The notes beneath the pieces are model-generated. The model had not been told where the DNA came from. It saw only the letters and a list, made by a program, of their open reading frames with translations, and did no database searches. The translations under genes and the position numbers were made by a program. 50,109 nt of DNA from Dehalococcoidia bacterium UBA5760 (GTDB lineage Bacteria > Chloroflexota > Dehalococcoidia > Dehalococcoidales > UBA5760), in NCBI GenBank assembly GCA_002418895.1, contig DIFA01000019.1, positions 184,200 to 234,308 of the forward strand. The letters are read 5' to 3'. Below, in pieces: positions 1-8,703 of the stretch. How positions within the stretch are numbered: the stretch's first letter is position 1; every line of letters starts with the position of its first letter.

Positions 1-483
1 CCGGGCACCCATACCCTTAAGCACATAGAAACGGGTGCCGGACAGCTTGACCCCCCACTCAAAGCTGATGATATTCAGCGATTCCCCCAACTCCCAGTGC
101 GGCCTGGGCGAAAAGGGAGTGCTCTTGATCTCTCCCCAGGAACGTATCACCGCATTGTCTTCTTCACTGCTGCCTACCGGCACCGTAGCCTGGGGGATAT
201 TGGGCACCTGCAAAAGAAGCTCATTAAGCTGGCTGTCCAGGCTGCGTACCTCCTCTTCCAGCCCCCTTATCCGGCCTCGCAGGTCACGCCCCTCGTCCGC
301 CGAGGTCTGCTTCTTACGTGCCGAATCTTTCCTATCCCGTCTCAGTTCTTCCAGTTCGCCCACCTTCTTGCGGCGCTCGGCATCGACCTCAAGGATGGCC
401 TCCAGCGACGTACTATCCCGGCGGTGGGCAATCGCCTCCCTGATGAGGTCTGTATTCTCACGGATAAACTTTATGTCAAGCAT
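1..483 (-). CDS. serS: Seryl-tRNA synthetase, N-terminal part (cut by window edge)
   Basis: The first 161 codons of a class II seryl-tRNA synthetase, which charges tRNA-Ser with serine. The visible protein starts MLDIKFIRENTDLIREAI, the usual opening of SerRS, followed by the long charged helical hairpin (about residues 28-100) that grips the long variable arm of tRNA-Ser. Then comes the start of the catalytic domain (PRPHWELGESLNII, FEWGVKLSGTRFYVL). The gene runs off the left end, so the catalytic motifs 2 and 3 are not visible. The ATG at 483 is preceded by a GGGGAG ribosome site. It lies 33 bases after lysS on the same strand and is probably co-transcribed with it. Confidence 0.95.
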   Translation of the reverse strand, partial: MLDIKFIRENTDLIREAIAHRRDSTSLEAILEVDAERRKKVGELEELRRDRKDSARKKQTSADEGRDLRGRIRGLEEEVRSLDSQLNELLLQVPNIPQATVPVGSSEEDNAVIRSWGEIKSTPFSPRPHWELGESLNIISFEWGVKLSGTRFYVLKGMGAR

Positions 484-516
484 ACCACTCCCCTTTTAGA
501 GAGGCCTTTCCTCCCG

Positions 517-2031
517 TTAAGCTTCCGGTATCTCCTTCTTATCTACGCTTTTCTCTTTAAGCTGGGGGAACAGGATGACCTGGCGGATCGATGTCTGACC
601 GGTGAGCAGCATCACCAGACGGTCGATACCGACCCCCAGTCCGCCGGTAGGCGGCATGCCGTACTCCAGAGCCAGCAGGAAATCTTCGTCAATAGCTTCC
701 TCTATTTCGCCTTCCGCCCGGCGGCTCTTTTGCTGCTCGATGAAGCGCTTCCTCTGTTCGAAGGGGTCGTTAAGCTCGGTAAATGCGTTGGCAATCTCCA
801 TGCCGCCGGCAAAGGCCTCGAAACGCTCTACCAGGTGCTCGTCGCCGGGCTTAAGCTTGGCCAGAGGCGACATATCAACCGGATGATGCAGGAGAAAGGT
901 CGGCTGCACCAGGTGCGGTTCGACAAAGTTAGACAGAAGCTCGTCTATCAGCCTTCCCCGGTCCTTATCCGGGTCGACCTCCATTCCCATAGCTAGCATC
1001 CTGGCCCGCAGCGAGGCGGCGTCAGGGTATTCCTCAAAGTCAATGCCGGCGCATTCGATGATTGCCTGGCGCAGCTCAACGCGCTGCCAGGGAGGCTTAA
1101 AGCTGATGGTATTCTCCCCGAACTTTACCGCATCAGTGCCCAGCACCTGCTGGCTGACCTGGCATACCATCTCCTCCAGCATCATCATGACATCGTTATA
1201 GTCGGCATAGGCCTGGTAGCTTTCCAGCATGGTGAACTCGGGGTTATGTTTCGTGGAGAGACCCTCGTTACGAAAGATACGCCCCAGCTCATAGACCCGA
1301 TCGAAACCACCGACAATCAACCTCTTCAGATAGAGCTCAAGGGCGATGCGCAGGTATAAATCACGGCCGAGGGCGTGTTGATGAGTGACGAACGGCTGGG
1401 CGAGCGCACCGCCTGCCGAAGGCTGCAGCACCGGCGTTTCCACCTCAATGAAGCCCCGCTGGTTCAAGAACTGCCTGACGGCGGTAATAATAAGGCTGCG
1501 TTTTAAAAAAATGTCCCTGGCCTCATTATTAGCAATCAGATCCAGGTAGCGCTGCCGGTAGCGTGTGTCGATGTCGCTCAGTCCATGCCACTTCTCCGGC
1601 AGGGGCTGCAGTGATTTGGCCAGCATGGTGATCTCTTTTACCTCAATGCTGGCTTCTCCGGTTCGGGTACGGAACGGCCTGCCGCTCGCCCCGACGATAT
1701 CGCCGATATCGAGGTCCTTCTTAAGCAGCCCGAGGCTGTCTTCACTGAGAATATTCCTGTGGCAGTAGAGCTGGATTTTTCCCGAGCCGTCACGCAAATC
1801 AAGGAAGGAGACTTTACCCATCGGCCGGTGCGACATAATCCGACCGGCAACACGAACTTCAATCGCCTTTTCTTCAGCAGGTTTATTCTCTATATCCTCA
1901 AGCAGGGCAACAGCCTGCTCCGTGGTATGACTACGCTGATAGCGGTGGGGGTAGGGATTGATACCGGCCTCATGAAGCCTCTCCAGCTTTTCCAGCCGCT
2001 GCTGGTTGATACGGTCTGCTCTTGATGTCAT
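517..2031 (-). CDS. lysS: Lysyl-tRNA synthetase, class II
   Basis: 504 residues, normal length for bacterial class II LysRS. An N-terminal anticodon-binding OB fold covers about residues 55-150 (VRVAGRIMSHRPMGK..FLDLRDGSGKIQLY). The class II catalytic core follows, with motif 1 (FIEVETPVLQP), motif 2 (YELGRIFRNEGLSTKHNPEFTMLE) and motif 3 (GLGVGIDRLVMLLTG). It activates lysine and charges tRNA-Lys in the cytosol. It sits between recO upstream and serS downstream, all on the minus strand. The 112 bases before it hold no clear promoter, so it probably belongs to the dnaX-recR-recO transcript. I saw no T-box-like leader. Confidence 0.98.
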   Translation of the reverse strand: MTSRADRINQQRLEKLERLHEAGINPYPHRYQRSHTTEQAVALLEDIENKPAEEKAIEVRVAGRIMSHRPMGKVSFLDLRDGSGKIQLYCHRNILSEDSLGLLKKDLDIGDIVGASGRPFRTRTGEASIEVKEITMLAKSLQPLPEKWHGLSDIDTRYRQRYLDLIANNEARDIFLKRSLIITAVRQFLNQRGFIEVETPVLQPSAGGALAQPFVTHQHALGRDLYLRIALELYLKRLIVGGFDRVYELGRIFRNEGLSTKHNPEFTMLESYQAYADYNDVMMMLEEMVCQVSQQVLGTDAVKFGENTISFKPPWQRVELRQAIIECAGIDFEEYPDAASLRARMLAMGMEVDPDKDRGRLIDELLSNFVEPHLVQPTFLLHHPVDMSPLAKLKPGDEHLVERFEAFAGGMEIANAFTELNDPFEQRKRFIEQQKSRRAEGEIEEAIDEDFLLALEYGMPPTGGLGVGIDRLVMLLTGQTSIRQVILFPQLKEKSVDKKEIPEA

Positions 2032-2143
2032 CTCTTACTCTATCCTCACATAATTGGTGTTATAAAACGGCAGCTCTTAAGCGGAATTATGTCTTAATGG
2101 TTATTATATGAGTTCCGAGCGTGATAGTAAAGCAGATTCTACA

Positions 2144-2899
2144 CTACCCTTTCAGCGTATCCAGCCAGGCGGTTGACTTGACCTCCCGCTCCAACAGGTA
2201 GTGCAGATATCCCCTCATGATTCCCTCCAGCTCGCGGGACAGCTCACGGTCTATCTTCAGTTTTTCGGCTGTAGCGAGGTCGTTATCCTGCAACCACCTT
2301 AACACCTTGATGGCGTTTACCGATATGCGATGGACCGCGAACTGACTGTTTGAGCAAGCCGGGCACAGCACGCCACCGGCAGGGGCAGAGAAGTAGTTGG
2401 GCACCGGTTCCAGAGGCAAGCGGCAGGAGATGCAGCAGCCGAGCTGAGGCCGGTAGCCGACCAGACCGAGCAGGTGCAGCTCAAAGGAGCGTAAGATCAC
2501 TTCGCTGTTGCTCTTCAGGCAGAGGCTCCGCATCGTCTCCAGCAGCAGCTGGAAGAGGGGCTGGTTCTCAACGCTATCGGCGGTGAACTGGTTGATCAGC
2601 TCGATAGCATAAAGGGCATAGGAAGAAAGCTCCAGGTCGCTTTTTAAGGGGAGGAAGCTGTCTATCGTCTGGCTGCCGGTTACCGTATCCAGGTTGCGTC
2701 CCCGGGCCAGCGATACCGTACTGTAGGTCAGGAGCTCGAGGTGCCCCGCCATCTTGCTCCTGGGGCGCCGCACCCCCTTGGCCACACCCTGAATCTTGCC
2801 CAGGGAGGGAGTATAGAAGGTCAGGATTCTATCCGCCTCACCGAGCTTGACCTTCTTGATAATAATGGCTTCGGTCTGGTAGTTCCGCGGCTTGGACAA
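2144..2899 (-). CDS. recO: DNA repair protein RecO
   Basis: 251 residues. The N-terminal OB fold (NYQTEAIIIKKVKLGEADRILTFYT..GKIQGVAKGVRRPRSK) and the zinc-binding CxxC pair (CCISC and CPAC, about residues 154-182) are typical of RecO. RecO anneals single strands and loads RecA onto SSB-coated gaps together with RecR. It is the next gene after recR (48 bases apart), which matches the partnership. Start chosen at the ATG giving the conserved RNYQTEAIII opening. Confidence 0.93.
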   Translation of the reverse strand: MSKPRNYQTEAIIIKKVKLGEADRILTFYTPSLGKIQGVAKGVRRPRSKMAGHLELLTYSTVSLARGRNLDTVTGSQTIDSFLPLKSDLELSSYALYAIELINQFTADSVENQPLFQLLLETMRSLCLKSNSEVILRSFELHLLGLVGYRPQLGCCISCRLPLEPVPNYFSAPAGGVLCPACSNSQFAVHRISVNAIKVLRWLQDNDLATAEKLKIDRELSRELEGIMRGYLHYLLEREVKSTAWLDTLKG

Positions 2900-2946
2900 A
2901 GAGGCCGTGCTCCTTCGGGCTACTATATAGGGACCGGGACTAAGGG

Positions 2947-3558
2947 CTAAAGATCCTGCCTGCCCTCGATAGCCCGGGTCAGAGTAACATCGTCGGCGTA
3001 TTCCAGTTCGGTGCCGAAAGGCAATCCCCTGGCCAGACGGGTAACCCTGATACCCAGGGGTGAGATAACCTTCTTGAGATAAAGGGCGGTCTGCTCTCCC
3101 TCGAGATTGGTATTGGTTGCCATAATGACCTCGCTTATCGAGCCGCTCTGCAGGCGGTTGAGCAGCTCGGTAATCCGTATGTCTTTAGCACCTACCCCCT
3201 CGGTGGGCGAGATAGCGCCATGGAGGACATGGTAGAGCCCATGGTATATTCCGGTGTGCTCCAGAGCCAGAATATCCTGCGGCTGTTCAACAATACAGAC
3301 CTGATTACGGTCGCGCCGGTCATCACAGCAGATACTGCAGGGATCAGTCTCGGTAACATTAAAGCAAACCGAGCAGAGCCGGGTCTCCTTTTTCACCGAC
3401 AGGATGGCATCAGCCAGCAGGGCGGATTGCTCTTCAGGGGCACGCAGGATATGATAGGCGATCCGCTGAGCGCTCTTCAGCCCGATACCGGGCAGCTTAT
3501 TAAGCTCACGGATAAGCCTGGCTACGGAGCCAACGCCGGGTGATGATTCTCGATCCAT
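2947..3558 (-). CDS. recR: Recombination protein RecR
   Basis: 203 residues, standard RecR length. Helix-hairpin-helix (LIRELNKLPGIGLKSAQRIAYH), a four-cysteine zinc finger (CSVCFNVTETDPCSIC) and a TOPRIM domain (VCIVEQPQDILALE..YHVLHGAISP) appear in the normal order. It forms the RecFOR clamp that loads RecA at gaps. Gene order ybaB-recR downstream of dnaX is widely conserved in bacteria. Confidence 0.97.
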   Translation of the reverse strand: MDRESSPGVGSVARLIRELNKLPGIGLKSAQRIAYHILRAPEEQSALLADAILSVKKETRLCSVCFNVTETDPCSICCDDRRDRNQVCIVEQPQDILALEHTGIYHGLYHVLHGAISPTEGVGAKDIRITELLNRLQSGSISEVIMATNTNLEGEQTALYLKKVISPLGIRVTRLARGLPFGTELEYADDVTLTRAIEGRQDL

Positions 3559-3613
3559 ACTTCCCCTTTCTCTCCCTTAAAGAGGGGCCGGTTCCTGATT
3601 ACGCAATACGGGT

Positions 3614-3919
3614 TTAAAAAAGACCCGGCATCTTGAGGCCGCCGGTGAGGCTCTTTAACTTGCTGGCGGCAGCCTTCTGCGATTTAGTCAGGGCTTCGTT
3701 CACTGCTTTCACTACCAGTTCTTCCAGAACCCCCGCTTTATCAGGATCGATTACCCCGGGTGAGATTGTAATCGATTTTATCTTTTGCTGTCCGTCGGCC
3801 GTTACCTTAACGGCGCCCTTGCCTGAACTGGCTTCGACGATAGTGTTACTCAGCTCTTCCTGAATCTTGTCCATCCTTGCTTTGAGTTCCCGGGCCTGAT
3901 TCATTTGAGATAGGTTCAT
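3614..3919 (-). CDS. YbaB/EbfC family nucleoid-associated protein
   Basis: 101 residues, the family's usual size. It starts with a charged helix (MNQARELKARMDKIQEELSNT) followed by the conserved GKGAVKVTADGQQKIKSITISP strand region and a C-terminal helix with VNEALTKSQ. Members are small dimeric DNA-binding proteins of the nucleoid. The start codon overlaps the dnaX stop by four bases (ATGA), so the two are translationally coupled. Confidence 0.93.
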   Translation of the reverse strand: MNLSQMNQARELKARMDKIQEELSNTIVEASSGKGAVKVTADGQQKIKSITISPGVIDPDKAGVLEELVVKAVNEALTKSQKAAASKLKSLTGGLKMPGLF

Positions 3920-5547
3920 TTCTCCTCCGCGTCAATAATTTGTGCTCCCATATTCAATACCGCCTCCACCAGGTGGTTATCTTCCGGTTGGTAGATACAG
4001 TTTACCCGGCAGGGATGACCGACAAAACTACTGATAATCTTTTCCGCCACCTGCCTGTTTTGCGGTTTTTCCATATTGTCCTTGTGAATGGGGAACTTAA
4101 AAGCCAGCACTACGGTATCGTCGCTAAATGACACCGGCCTGCCGGAGCTTCTCAGAAAGGCAACTGCCGGGGTTTTCTGGGTATCCGCCGGGGCATTCTC
4201 GATAATCCGCTTCCAGTTCTGCTTCAAGAATTCAAGCTCACTGCCCGGTTCGGGCGGAGCCACCGGAGTTCCCTCCGATGGCGGCGGAACTTCAACTGCG
4301 CCTGGCAAGGCTTCCGGTTGGGCGGGCGACGGCGAAGCGACCTCAGCCGCCCCGGTTTTAGCTGATGACGGCTCGGGAGAAACAGAAAACTGCGCAGGTG
4401 CAGATACGCCAGCCGGTTTTTGCCCTTTAGGTCGAGCTTGTTTTGTCTGAATCTTGGGCGGCTCCTCTGGTGTCAGGACACAGTCAACCAGCGCCAGCTC
4501 CAGCGGCAGTGTAGAGTAGCTATCGAAACCGCCGGACTCCAGTTGACCGAATAGTTTGACCGCCTTCAGTATCTGGGGCAATGAGGCCTTAACTGCTATC
4601 TCCTTTAGTTCCGCCAAGTCCTCACCGGGGAGATCGATATCATCGCCGGCACCAGTCTTGACCAGCAGCAGTGCCCTGAGGTACTCCACCAGCTCCCGGT
4701 TAAATGGTCGCAGGTCCAGCCCGTTGCCGCTGATGCTGTGTATCGTCCTGATTCCGGCGGCAATATCATTATCTATGATGTGCTTCAGCATCTCTCTGGC
4801 CCGCCGGTCCCCGCTGATACCAAGGGTAGCCTGAGCCTGCGGAAGTCCGATTTCGGTACCGCAATAGGCGATAAGCTGCTCCAGAATATTCTCGGCATCA
4901 CGCAGGCTGCCGGTAGCACTCCTGGCGATAAGCCGCAGTGTCTCCGGCTTGACATCAACGCCTTCCGAACTGCAGATGTGGCTTAGCCGGGAGACGACAT
5001 CGGACTGGGCGATACGGCGGAAATCGAAGTGCTGGCACCGGGATAGAACCGTGGGCAGGACCTTATGAGCCTCGGTAGTAGCCAGGACAAAGATTACATG
5101 GGGCGGCGGTTCCTCCAGCGTCTTCAAGAGAGCATTAGAGGCGCTGGTACTGAGCATATGGACTTCGTCTATGATATATACCTTGTAACGGGCTTCACCG
5201 GGAGTATAGTTGGCTCTCTCACGCAAGTCACGAATGTTGTCAACCCCGGTGTTGCTGGCAGCATCAATCTCGATAACGTCCAGGGCTCTGCCTTCGGTTA
5301 TCGCCCGGCACATCGAACAGGTATTACACGGCTCATCCTGCCCGTTAGTGCTCAGGCAATTGACCGCCTTAGCCAGGATACGCCCGGTGCTGGTCTTACC
5401 GGTACCCCGCGGACCACAGAAGAGATAGGCATGAGCAACGCGACTGCTCTTCAGGGCATTAAGCAACGTACGAGTTACCTGCTCCTGACCGACTACCTCC
5501 GCCAGTGTCTGCGGCCGCCACTTACGATAAAAAACTTGAGAAGTCAT
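3916..5547 (-). CDS. dnaX: DNA polymerase III subunit gamma/tau
   Basis: 543 residues. The AAA+ clamp-loader ATPase has Walker A GPRGTGKTSTGR (about 45-56), a zinc-binding cysteine cluster (CLSTNGQDEPCNTCSMC), Walker B-like IIDEVHML and sensor motif RCQHFDFRR. A proline/alanine-rich linker (about 365-440) precedes a C-terminal tau-like domain. It loads the sliding clamp at the replication fork. The start MTSQVFYRKWRPQTLAEVVGQ is the family's conserved opening. Its ATG lies only ten bases after a TATAAT box with no Shine-Dalgarno sequence, so the mRNA may be nearly leaderless. Confidence 0.97.
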   Translation of the reverse strand: MTSQVFYRKWRPQTLAEVVGQEQVTRTLLNALKSSRVAHAYLFCGPRGTGKTSTGRILAKAVNCLSTNGQDEPCNTCSMCRAITEGRALDVIEIDAASNTGVDNIRDLRERANYTPGEARYKVYIIDEVHMLSTSASNALLKTLEEPPPHVIFVLATTEAHKVLPTVLSRCQHFDFRRIAQSDVVSRLSHICSSEGVDVKPETLRLIARSATGSLRDAENILEQLIAYCGTEIGLPQAQATLGISGDRRAREMLKHIIDNDIAAGIRTIHSISGNGLDLRPFNRELVEYLRALLLVKTGAGDDIDLPGEDLAELKEIAVKASLPQILKAVKLFGQLESGGFDSYSTLPLELALVDCVLTPEEPPKIQTKQARPKGQKPAGVSAPAQFSVSPEPSSAKTGAAEVASPSPAQPEALPGAVEVPPPSEGTPVAPPEPGSELEFLKQNWKRIIENAPADTQKTPAVAFLRSSGRPVSFSDDTVVLAFKFPIHKDNMEKPQNRQVAEKIISSFVGHPCRVNCIYQPEDNHLVEAVLNMGAQIIDAEEK

Positions 5548-5557
5548 AGCTTATGCT

Positions 5558-5588
5558 ATTATACCCTATGACACTGTCTGGTTGCCAA
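5558..5588 (-). promoter_or_regulatory. Candidate dnaX promoter (near-leaderless)
   Basis: On the minus strand TTGGCA (5588-5583), a 19-base spacer, then a perfect TATAAT (5563-5558). Only ten bases separate the -10 box from the dnaX ATG at 5547, so transcription would start 0-4 bases upstream of the ATG. Box positions are seen; promoter activity is inferred. Confidence 0.55.
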
Positions 5589-5643
5589 GACCTCTCGAAG
5601 CAATCGCCATCGGGATAATTACCCTGTTTTCGAAAAAACCGGT

Positions 5644-5680
5644 AAAAAAGATACCCCTCTTATTAATTAAGAGGGGTATC
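5644..5680 (-). terminator. Rho-independent terminator of the first tubulin gene
   Basis: A perfect 12-base-pair stem (5650-5661 with 5669-5680; arm GATACCCCTCTT) with a 7-base AT loop. On the minus strand it is followed by a run of six T. It lies 25 bases after the stop of the tubulin gene that ends at 5706 and separates it from dnaX. Confidence 0.85.
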
Positions 5681-5705
5681 ACAAATGGTATCCTCACTAT
5701 TCGGT

Positions 5706-6878
5706 TTATAGTAGCGATGGGATATCTTTTGCGGCATCGTCAATATCCTGGAGCTTACAGGCCGCCTCTTCTCTCTTCCTCCGAATCTCTTCGATGACCG
5801 TGGTTGAGAGAGCATAGTAGCTTTTGATCTTTGTGGAAGTATCGAGCTCCGATAGTATCACGGTGACATCCAGAACGCCCTTCTGCCTGGGGTAGTCACC
5901 GCTGCGTATTATCGCCTTCGGAGCGATATCTCTCATGTAATCGCCGAGCTCTTTCACCAGATCCATATTCATTTCCCTGGCCGGTGCGGAGAGAAGATAG
6001 AGGGCACGGTTGGCATCCTGAGGATTACAGGCAAGCGAAAGCTCACTCAGGGCCTCATCCATAGCCTGTATTCCCTTATGGGTCTCGGTACTCTTATCCC
6101 TGAAGTTTCGTGTCTGCCGGAACGGCCTGATCATAGAAAGGGGTGATTTACCATAGCCGATTACCGTCCAGCCCGATACGGTCTGCAGGATATCTCCGGC
6201 ATCAAGCGTCTTCGCCCCGATGTTCTTTCGTTTTTTCTCCTCGCCGGCACAGAGCAGGTTATAGAACGGCTCCACTATCAGAGCGTTGATGGCAGCAATA
6301 TTGTTTCTGATTGAAGAGTCCTTGCGAATATACCGCTGGTTATCAACAAGAATCACCGCATCGGCCACCGCGTTGACCGATTTCAGACAGGTAGCGGTAT
6401 TATAAATAGTCCTCTCTTCGTTGTTTTCTTCATGCTCAAACGGCAAGATAATAAGGTTATAGACCGGTTTATCCGCATAGCGCTCCTTTATCAGTTTCGT
6501 CACTACCGGAATTGAGCCGGAGCCGGTGCCGCCGGCAGAACTGGCCACCAGCAAGAAAGCGTCCGACTCCAGAAAGCGCGGAGTAACCCTTATCGCATCG
6601 ACAATCTTATCGCTATCCTCTTTGGCTATCTCAGCCCCCAGCTCATTAATCTTGCCGACTCCGTGGCCACCGGTTCTGCGCCCACCGATAAGAATTCTGT
6701 GCTTATAATCGGACTTGATTGCCTGCAGGCCGCTTAAGTCAGCTGAGTCCGAGTTTACCGCGAAGGCACCGGTCACTATTTCTATACCCCGATTGCTGCG
6801 TGCGCGAGCGTTCAAGCGGGCAAACTCATCGGCAACTCTACCGCCACATTGTCCAAAACCAATAACTACTAATTTCAT
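5706..6878 (-). CDS. CetZ/FtsZ-like tubulin-superfamily GTPase (paralogue 1)
   Basis: 390 residues. Tubulin-fold landmarks are in order: T1 loop GFGQCGG (7-13), T2 region AVNSDSADL (40-48), GGHGVGKINELGAEI (70-84), the tubulin/FtsZ signature GGTGSGS (116-122), NLIILPFEHE, and a T7-region helix INALIVEPFYNLL (197-209). The HGVG..NELGAE block and the LLCAGEE segment resemble haloarchaeal CetZ more than bacterial FtsZ. In the T7 region the first of the two FtsZ catalytic acids appears replaced by Leu, while the second position is Glu203. The protein ends exactly in KDIPSLL, like the FtsZ C-terminal docking peptide. It has a strong promoter, a GGAG ribosome site and its own terminator. A paralogue lies at 9307-10470, with two coiled-coil genes between. 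Polymerisation is inferred; the family call rests on motifs. Confidence 0.88.
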   Translation of the reverse strand: MKLVVIGFGQCGGRVADEFARLNARARSNRGIEIVTGAFAVNSDSADLSGLQAIKSDYKHRILIGGRRTGGHGVGKINELGAEIAKEDSDKIVDAIRVTPRFLESDAFLLVASSAGGTGSGSIPVVTKLIKERYADKPVYNLIILPFEHEENNEERTIYNTATCLKSVNAVADAVILVDNQRYIRKDSSIRNNIAAINALIVEPFYNLLCAGEEKKRKNIGAKTLDAGDILQTVSGWTVIGYGKSPLSMIRPFRQTRNFRDKSTETHKGIQAMDEALSELSLACNPQDANRALYLLSAPAREMNMDLVKELGDYMRDIAPKAIIRSGDYPRQKGVLDVTVILSELDTSTKIKSYYALSTTVIEEIRRKREEAACKLQDIDDAAKDIPSLL

Positions 6879-6907
6879 TTCCTATCTCCGGCGTCAATAG
6901 TTTCACC

Positions 6908-6937
6908 ATTTTAGTCATACTCGCCATACAATGTCAA
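6908..6937 (-). promoter_or_regulatory. Promoter of tubulin paralogue 1
   Basis: Minus strand TTGACA (6937-6932), 18-base spacer, TAAAAT (6913-6908). Predicted start of transcription is about 22 bases before the ATG at 6878, leaving room for the GGAG site. The -10 region (TATGACTAAAAT) is nearly the same as in the promoter of the second tubulin gene. Confidence 0.7.
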
Positions 6938-7022
6938 TTACTATATCGGGTGAGCCGCCTATTCGGCGAAAAATAGCTTGAGCAGCGGTAGTCCTGTACA
7001 TTGGTATATATTGCAAAACTAA

Positions 7023-7050
7023 TTGACCTATCATAAAATAGGGGATACGC
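7023..7050 (+). promoter_or_regulatory. Weak candidate promoter for the 25-residue repeat protein
   Basis: TTGACC (7023-7028), 16-base spacer, GATACG (7045-7050). The -10 box is poor. It is the only sigma70-like pair I see in the plus direction in the 252-base divergent gap. The rest of the gap holds the opposing tubulin promoter. Confidence 0.3.
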
Positions 7051-7130
7051 AACAAGAAGAGAACTCATCCACATTGCCGGAATGTCATGTTGTTCTTCTT
7101 AATCAAAGTCTTTAGGGGTCGTTAAGAGGT

Positions 7131-8606
7131 ATGGAAGACGGAACCGGAGCAATCGATAAGGCAGTAGCCAGAGCAGAAACACTGAGTAAATCGGCTATCG
7201 AAGCTGCCGAGGCAACGATAAGGATAGCTCAAGAAGCGATTGCCAGAGCTGAGGAATTAGGTAAATCAACCAGGAAAGCAGCCGAGGAAGGGACCCGAGC
7301 GTCCAAAAAGGCGGTAGCCAAGGCAGAAAAGGTAGCCAAGGAGGCTGAAGAATCTACCGAAGCATCGTCTAAGGCTTTCACAGAAGCAATAGCCAGAGCT
7401 GAGGAAACGGTCGAGTCAACGAGAGATGCCCTCAAGAACCTAACCAAGACCTTTGAGGCCTCGGTTACTCAAGCGGAGAGAACGGTTAAGGAAGCCAAGG
7501 AAACTGCTGAGGCATCAATCAAAGAGTCCACGGAAAGGATGAACCGGGCCGAGAGGGCCAGCGCCGCCGCCAGGGAGATTGCGGAAGAGGCCAGAAATAT
7601 CTCCCGCCAAGCGATAACCAAGGTGGAAGAGGTAGAAAAGTTAGCCAAGAAATTTTCCGAGGAAGCGATTAAAGCTTCCCGCAAGGCGGTGGACGAGGCG
7701 GAGAAGGCCAGTAAAGCACTTGAAGAGTCTACCGCAATATCGACCAGAGGTTTTGATAAAGCGATAAGCAGTGCCGAAGAAACGACCAAATGGTCGCAGG
7801 AGACTATCGAGACAGCTAGCGCTACCTTCGACAGGACTATTACCGGCGCCGAAGGGGTACGCGAAAAAGCCAAGGAATCCGTTGATCTGATGAGGAAGTC
7901 CTCACAAGAAGCGGTAGCCAGAGCCGATAAACTAAGCAAAGAGGTTCAAGAGACGGCTGAGTTAACGAAACGAAACACTAATGAAGCTGTCAGCGCGGTG
8001 ATAGCCAGAGCCGAGGAAATAATCAAAGAGGTTCGGGAAATTGCCGAGTCATCGACCGCTGATTCCCGGGAAGCTTTGAACATGGTAGAGGAGACGGGTA
8101 AAATGGCCAGGGAGGCGGCCAACGAAGCAGCCCGGTTATCCAAGGAGGCAATAGCCAAGGCAGAGGAGATAGGTAGAGGGGCCAGAGAGGCCGCCGAGGC
8201 AGCGAAGCGCGAGGCGCAGCAGGCATCCGAAATGGCCAGACAGGCAGCCAAAGAGGCCGCCGAGACTTCAATCAGGGCATTCGAGGCGGCGATTAATCGG
8301 GGCGTGGAAACCACTAGATTTACAGAGGAGAGGCACAGACCGGCACCAAGCCGTCCCGAGGAGCAAGACAAACCGGTGGAGAAACCTGCCGAAGCACCGT
8401 TGAGTCAGATTGAAAAATCTATCGAGACCTCAATAAGCCGCACCACCGGGAAAAACAAGGAAGCGGAGCCGGTCGAAGAGGCACAATCAGAGCAGAGTAA
8501 AGAAGAAGCCGAGAGAGAGTCGGCGAGAATAGTGGACAAACGCCTCGAGTTCCTGGCCAAGATGTATGCCAGCAAGAAAGAGAAACTCAGTAAGGAGGAG
8601 GAATAA
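7131..8606 (+). CDS. Long helical protein of fourteen 25-residue repeats
   Basis: 491 residues, no family recognised. Residues 11-364 are fourteen tandem repeats of exactly 25 residues, except unit 12 (286-314), which has four extra. Most units begin A-(V/I)-x-x-A-E and are rich in Ala, Glu and Lys, for example AIARAEELGKSTRKAAEE. No Pro and almost no Gly occur in the array, so it should be one long helix or coiled coil of about seven turns per unit. A further helical segment (365-395), a Pro/Glu linker (about 397-425) and a basic C-terminal helix (RLEFLAKMYASKKEKL) follow. No signal peptide or membrane segment. It diverges from tubulin 1 and precedes the hendecad protein by 97 bases. The start is fixed by an in-frame upstream stop; the ribosome site is weak. 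A role as structural partner of the flanking tubulins is inferred from position only. Confidence 0.85.
   Translation: MEDGTGAIDKAVARAETLSKSAIEAAEATIRIAQEAIARAEELGKSTRKAAEEGTRASKKAVAKAEKVAKEAEESTEASSKAFTEAIARAEETVESTRDALKNLTKTFEASVTQAERTVKEAKETAEASIKESTERMNRAERASAAAREIAEEARNISRQAITKVEEVEKLAKKFSEEAIKASRKAVDEAEKASKALEESTAISTRGFDKAISSAEETTKWSQETIETASATFDRTITGAEGVREKAKESVDLMRKSSQEAVARADKLSKEVQETAELTKRNTNEAVSAVIARAEEIIKEVREIAESSTADSREALNMVEETGKMAREAANEAARLSKEAIAKAEEIGRGAREAAEAAKREAQQASEMARQAAKEAAETSIRAFEAAINRGVETTRFTEERHRPAPSRPEEQDKPVEKPAEAPLSQIEKSIETSISRTTGKNKEAEPVEEAQSEQSKEEAERESARIVDKRLEFLAKMYASKKEKLSKEEE
7161..8222 (+). repeat. Fourteen 75-base coding repeats (one of 87 bases)
   Basis: DNA encoding residues 11-364 of the helical protein. 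Thirteen units are exactly 25 codons and one is 29 codons. Nucleotide identity between units is moderate while the protein pattern is kept, so the array is old and under selection rather than a recent expansion. Unit boundaries were set by the recurring A-(V/I)-x-x-A-E opening. Confidence 0.85.
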
Positions 8607-8703
8607 AGGGCTGGAAATGTGCAGTTTTTGAAAATAAGTCCCTGACTCTTCCCTAACAGCAAAAAGTATTCGTAATAAAACAGAGCGAAGGAGGACCCGA
8701 TTA

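Noticed and set aside
97..996. 299-residue plus-strand open frame
   Set aside because: It is antisense to serS and lysS, which both show full family motifs; its own translation has no recognisable domain.
2032..2143. T-box or other leader before lysS
   Set aside because: Too short and without a terminator hairpin or T-box sequence.
7161..8222. CRISPR or tandem satellite reading of the 75-base periodicity
   Set aside because: There are no identical repeats or spacers; the period is a codon-level protein repeat in one open frame.
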